8,882 bases of DNA from positions 1 through 8,882 of the forward strand of contig DHXK01000020.1 in assembly GCA_002413665.1 (NCBI GenBank). The letters are read 5' to 3'. The notes beneath the pieces are model-generated. The model had not been told where the DNA came from and searched no databases. It was given only the letters and a program-made list of their open reading frames with translations. The DNA comes from Legionellales bacterium UBA5158. Lineage in GTDB: Bacteria; Pseudomonadota; Gammaproteobacteria; DSM-16500. The stretch's first letter is position 1. The number at the start of each line of letters is the position of its first letter. Shown here in pieces: positions 6,024-8,882 of this stretch. Made by a program: the position numbers and the translations under genes.

Positions 6024-7298
6024 TTATGAGATAGCATCCGAATTCTGCATGTAAGGTTTTAATACCTTAGGAATACGAATATTGCCATTTTCTTCTTGAT
6101 AATTTTCTAGAACAGCTACTAATGTTCTTCCTACGGCGAGAGCTGAGCCATTAAGCGTATGCACTAGCTCAGGCTTACCTGTCTCAGGGTTGCGCCAGCG
6201 AGCGCTCATACGACGCGCCTGGAAGCCTTCCATATTGCTGCAAGAAGAAATCTCACGGTAGCATTGCTGGCCAGGTAACCATACTTCTAAATCATAGGTT
6301 TTAGCAGATGAAAAACCAATATCTGCTGTGCATAATGACATTACTCGATAAGGTAATTCTAATTTCTGTAATACGGTTTCAGCACACTGAGTGAGAGATT
6401 CTAAAGCAGCATAAGAATCCTCTGGACGTACGATCTGAACCAACTCTACTTTTTCAAATTGATGCTGGCGTATCATGCCACGAGTATCTTTACCATAAGA
6501 TCCCGCTTCACTACGAAAACAAGGGGAATAACAAACATATTTTAAAGGTAATTGATCGGCTGGAACTATTTCGTCACGCACCAGATTGGTGACGGGCACT
6601 TCTGCAGTGGGGATCAAATAGAGCCCTTCGTCTCCCGCAATGGCAAATTGATCTTCTTTGAATTTAGGTAATTGGCCAGTACAAAACAGAGATGTGGAAT
6701 TAACTATGTAAGGCACACATACTTCTTGGTAATGGTGTTCTTCAGTATGCAAATCCAACATAAATTGTGTGAGTGCGCGATATAGTTTAGCGACTGATCC
6801 GCGTAAAACAACGAAGCGTGCTTTACTTAATTTAACGCCAGCTTCAAAATCCAGCCAATTATTTTTTGCGCCTAAATCTACATGATCTTTAGGAGGGAAA
6901 TTAAAATGTGTAGGTTCGCCCCATGTTCGAACGATTACATTATCTTTTTCACTTTTTCCTATTGGAACTGATGCATGAGGAATATTTGGAATTTGAGCAA
7001 GGAACGTATTAAGCTCCAACTGCACGGCATTAAAAAGTTCTTCGGTCGCTTTGAGATCATCGCCTAATTGGTTGACGGTTTTCAATAAAGAAGAAATATC
7101 TTTCCCAGAGGCTTTTGCTTGGCCTACTGTTTTTGCATGAGCGTTGCGTTCGCTTTGTAGTTCTTGTACCTTCATTTGCAGTGTTTTTCGTTTGTCTTCT
7201 AACGCATGAAATTGACCGACGTCAAGTATAAATCCACGACTTTTTAATTGTTCAGAAACTGCTTGAGCATCATTACGTATGAGTTTGGAATCTAACAT
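6024..7298 (-). CDS. serS: Serine--tRNA ligase
   Basis: Class II aminoacyl-tRNA synthetase; charges tRNA-Ser (and tRNA-Sec where present) with serine, in the cytoplasm as a homodimer. It has 424 residues against 430 in E. coli, so it is complete. The N-terminal long-helix coiled-coil arm that grips the tRNA spans about residues 30-100. The catalytic core shows TAEVPVTNL (231-239), motif 2 FRSEAGSYGKDTRG (261-274), DLEVWLPG (336-343), REISSCSN (348-355) and motif 3 with LNGSALAVGRT (382-392). The start at 7298 matches the family N-terminus (MLDSKLIRND); its ribosome binding site is poor (GAGAG about 10 bases away). A likely promoter with a perfect TATAAT lies just after sucD. A palindromic repeat sits in the leader. 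Confidence 0.98.
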   Translation of the reverse strand: MLDSKLIRNDAQAVSEQLKSRGFILDVGQFHALEDKRKTLQMKVQELQSERNAHAKTVGQAKASGKDISSLLKTVNQLGDDLKATEELFNAVQLELNTFLAQIPNIPHASVPIGKSEKDNVIVRTWGEPTHFNFPPKDHVDLGAKNNWLDFEAGVKLSKARFVVLRGSVAKLYRALTQFMLDLHTEEHHYQEVCVPYIVNSTSLFCTGQLPKFKEDQFAIAGDEGLYLIPTAEVPVTNLVRDEIVPADQLPLKYVCYSPCFRSEAGSYGKDTRGMIRQHQFEKVELVQIVRPEDSYAALESLTQCAETVLQKLELPYRVMSLCTADIGFSSAKTYDLEVWLPGQQCYREISSCSNMEGFQARRMSARWRNPETGKPELVHTLNGSALAVGRTLVAVLENYQEENGNIRIPKVLKPYMQNSDAIS

Positions 7299-7338
7299 AA
7301 TATAAAACTCTCATTTAAAAACTTTTCACTTTAATTCG

Positions 7339-7376
7339 ATGTAGGTTGGGTTGTACTTGCGAAACCCAACCTACAT
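7339..7376. repeat. GTTGGGTTTCGC-type palindromic repeat, copy 2
   Basis: ATGTAGGTTGGGTT (7339-7352) and AACCCAACCTACAT (7363-7376) form a perfect 14-bp inverted repeat with a 10-base loop. Read on the minus strand it contains GTTGGGTTTCGC like copy 1, so the two lie in opposite orientation. It falls between the likely serS promoter and the serS start, so the serS mRNA would begin in or next to this hairpin. No T-run follows on the minus strand, so it is not a classical terminator for sucD. Confidence 0.75.
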
Positions 7377-7378
7377 TT

Positions 7379-7409
7379 ATTATAGAGACCGGAAAAGCTT
7401 TTGATTCAA
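7379..7409 (-). promoter_or_regulatory. Likely serS promoter
   Basis: On the minus strand, TTGAAT (7404-7409) and a perfect TATAAT (7379-7384) are separated by 19 bases, two more than ideal. The -35 lies directly after the sucD stop. The spacer contains the 10-bp palindrome AAAAGCTTTT (7393-7402). Transcription would start near 7372, inside the first arm of the palindromic repeat. Confidence 0.45.
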
Positions 7410-7410
7410 A

Positions 7411-8289
7411 TTAACTAGAGTGCATTACTTTTGCAGCCATTGCGCCCATATCTGCAGGGGATGCTACAGTGTGTACGCCTGCCGCTTCAAGAGCTGCGAA
7501 TTTTTCAGCCGCCGTACCTTTGCCACCGGCTATGATCGCGCCAGCATGCCCCATACGTTTGCCTTCAGGAGCAGTTACGCCAGCGATATATGATACAACC
7601 GGTTTAGTTATATGATGTTTGATATACTCAGCGGCTTCATCTTCTGCTGTACCACCAATCTCGCCTACCATGATAATAATTTCTGTTTTAGGATCTTTTT
7701 CAAACAAAGCTAAGACATCAATAAAGTTAGTGCCTGCAATAGGGTCACCACCGATACCGACACAAGTACTCTGCCCTAACCCTAAATCGGTAGTTTGTTT
7801 AACGGCTTCATACGTTAATGTGCCAGAACGAGACACAATACCGACTTTACCAGGCAAATGAATATTACCAGGCATAATCCCAATCTTGCATTCACCAGGG
7901 GTAATAACACCAGGGCAATTAGGTCCAATTAAACGTACATCAGGATGCATGTCTATGTATGCTTTTATCATTAGCATGTCTAAGGTAGGTATACCTTCAG
8001 TGATACAAATAATAAGTTTAATGCCAGCATCTACAGCTTCAATAATAGAGTCTTTGCAGAATGGTGCAGGAACATAAATAACAGAAGCATCTGCGTCTGT
8101 AGCTTCATAAGCTTCTTTGACAGTATTAAAAACAGGTAAACCCAAATGTAGTTGACCGCCTTTATCGGGGGTTACACCACCTACCATTTTTGTGCCATAT
8201 GCAATGGCTTGTTCCGAATGAAATGTTCCTTGTTTACCCGTAAATCCTTGGCAAATCACTTTTGTATCTTTATTAATTAAAATGCTCAT
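7411..8289 (-). CDS. sucD: Succinyl-CoA synthetase (ADP-forming) alpha subunit
   Basis: Alpha subunit of the TCA-cycle enzyme that converts succinyl-CoA to succinate with substrate-level ATP/GTP formation; carries the phosphohistidine and the CoA-binding Rossmann domain. It has 292 residues against 289 in E. coli. Visible motifs are GFTGKQGTFHSEQA (15-28, CoA-binding loop), GPNCPGVITPGECKIGIMPG (122-141), GIVSRSGTLTYEA (150-162), GIGGDPIAGT (178-187), GEIGGTAE (209-216) and GHAGAIIAGGKG (247-258), in which His248 is the phosphorylated histidine. Its ATG overlaps the sucC stop as ATGA, the usual translational coupling for a fixed-ratio complex. No intrinsic terminator is visible before serS. 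Confidence 0.98.
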   Translation of the reverse strand: MSILINKDTKVICQGFTGKQGTFHSEQAIAYGTKMVGGVTPDKGGQLHLGLPVFNTVKEAYEATDADASVIYVPAPFCKDSIIEAVDAGIKLIICITEGIPTLDMLMIKAYIDMHPDVRLIGPNCPGVITPGECKIGIMPGNIHLPGKVGIVSRSGTLTYEAVKQTTDLGLGQSTCVGIGGDPIAGTNFIDVLALFEKDPKTEIIIMVGEIGGTAEDEAAEYIKHHITKPVVSYIAGVTAPEGKRMGHAGAIIAGGKGTAAEKFAALEAAGVHTVASPADMGAMAAKVMHSS

Positions 8290-8882
8290 TGTGTTGCTCC
8301 CGCGGCTGCTACAACTTTTTCTGCAGCATCTGTAAAGCTTTTTGCTGCAATAATATTAAGACCGCTCTCACTTAATTTTTTAGCGCCGAGCTCAGCGTTG
8401 TTACCTTCCAAGCGTACAACAACAGGTAGTTTTGTTCCGACTTCTGCAACAGCACTAATGATGCCATCTGCAATTAAATCACAACGTACAATACCACCAA
8501 AAATATTCACTAAAATTGCTTTAACTTTTTCATCAGATAAAATAATTTTAAATGCTTCCGTGACACGTTCTTTTGTCGCACCACCTCCCACATCTAAAAA
8601 GTTTGCTGGATTGCCGCCCTTTAATTTTACTAAATCCATGGTGGCCATTGCGAGACCGGCACCATTTACCATGCAACCGATATCACCATCTAATGCTATG
8701 TAATTGAGTTCCCAATCGCGTGCACGATTTTCACGTTCATCTTCTTGAGATGTGTCACGCATAGCAAGTAATTTTGGTTGACGATAAAGTGCATTATCAT
8801 CAATATTAATTTTTCCATCTAAACATAATAAATTACCTGCGCTGGTGATAACCAATGGATTAATTTCTAATAAACTGAAATC
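8286..8882 (-). CDS. sucC: Succinyl-CoA synthetase beta subunit, C-terminal part (5' end off right edge)
   Basis: Beta subunit of succinyl-CoA synthetase, which holds the nucleotide-binding grasp domain and the succinate site. Only the last 199 residues are in the window; by alignment to the E. coli protein (388 residues) about 190 N-terminal residues lie outside. The visible part begins with DFSLLEINPLVIT, whose Glu-Ile-Asn equals E. coli E197-N199, and Asp 14 residues later equals the Mg2+ ligand D213 (LCLDGK). Further motifs are ALDGDIGCMVNGAGLAM, GGNPANFLDVGGGA (ligase/CoA domain), VNIFGGIVRCD and VVVRLEGNN. It ends in TGA overlapping the sucD ATG. The TTG at 8855 is an internal Leu codon, not a start. 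Confidence 0.98.
   Translation of the reverse strand, partial: DFSLLEINPLVITSAGNLLCLDGKINIDDNALYRQPKLLAMRDTSQEDERENRARDWELNYIALDGDIGCMVNGAGLAMATMDLVKLKGGNPANFLDVGGGATKERVTEAFKIILSDEKVKAILVNIFGGIVRCDLIADGIISAVAEVGTKLPVVVRLEGNNAELGAKKLSESGLNIIAAKSFTDAAEKVVAAAGATQ

Noticed and set aside
5433..7376. The two palindromes as ends of a mobile element enclosing serS and the SpeD-like gene
   Set aside because: They are internally palindromic repeats of different arm length, no transposase or target duplication is visible, and serS is an essential core gene.
7339..7376. Intrinsic terminator of sucCD
   Set aside because: The stem is strong but no T-run follows on the minus strand; it fits a dispersed repeat better, though factor-assisted termination cannot be excluded.
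7619..8703. Three plus-strand frames opposite sucD and sucC
   Set aside because: Antisense shadows of strongly conserved genes; composition reflects the reverse complement.

Overview
The window looks like chromosomal DNA of an AT-rich gammaproteobacterium. The proteins (SucC/SucD, SerS, Def, Kup, a GadC-type permease, a cold-shock protein) read like those of the Legionellales (Legionella, Coxiella, Rickettsiella, Berkiella and relatives). That placement rests on recalled sequence style, not on a search, so it is an inference. No phage, transposase, CRISPR or RNA gene is visible.

Layout. 1-675 (minus) is the 5' part of a gene that runs off the left edge: a BioC-like methyltransferase fold whose SAM-binding loop is degenerate, ending in a Glu/His-rich repetitive tail. 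It is divergent from kup (881-2761, plus), a full-length K+ uptake permease. kup converges on def (2921-3424, minus), which lies 15 bases downstream of a GadC-type amino-acid antiporter gene (3440-4852, minus). The antiporter gene is divergent from a cold-shock protein gene (5118-5330, plus) that ends in a clear intrinsic terminator. The right half is all minus strand: sucC (partial, off the right edge) and sucD overlapping by ATGA, then serS, then a small SpeD/AdoMet-decarboxylase-like gene at 5473-5943.

How the genes fit together. sucCD encode both subunits of the TCA-cycle succinyl-CoA synthetase; serS and def serve translation; kup and the permease are inner-membrane transporters. The SpeD-like protein would serve polyamine metabolism, but no speE, speA or speC is near it.

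The less ordinary parts are the SpeD-like enzyme (processing and catalytic residues kept in exact spacing, but Thr instead of Glu before the pyruvoyl serine), its leader (hairpin plus a six-codon overlapping upstream ORF), two copies of a GTTGGGTTTCGC-type palindromic repeat (one just downstream of the likely serS promoter), a hairpin that covers the permease stop and presents the def ribosome binding site, and the degenerate methyltransferase with its acidic tail. I do not see a convincing new multi-gene system; the observations are local.
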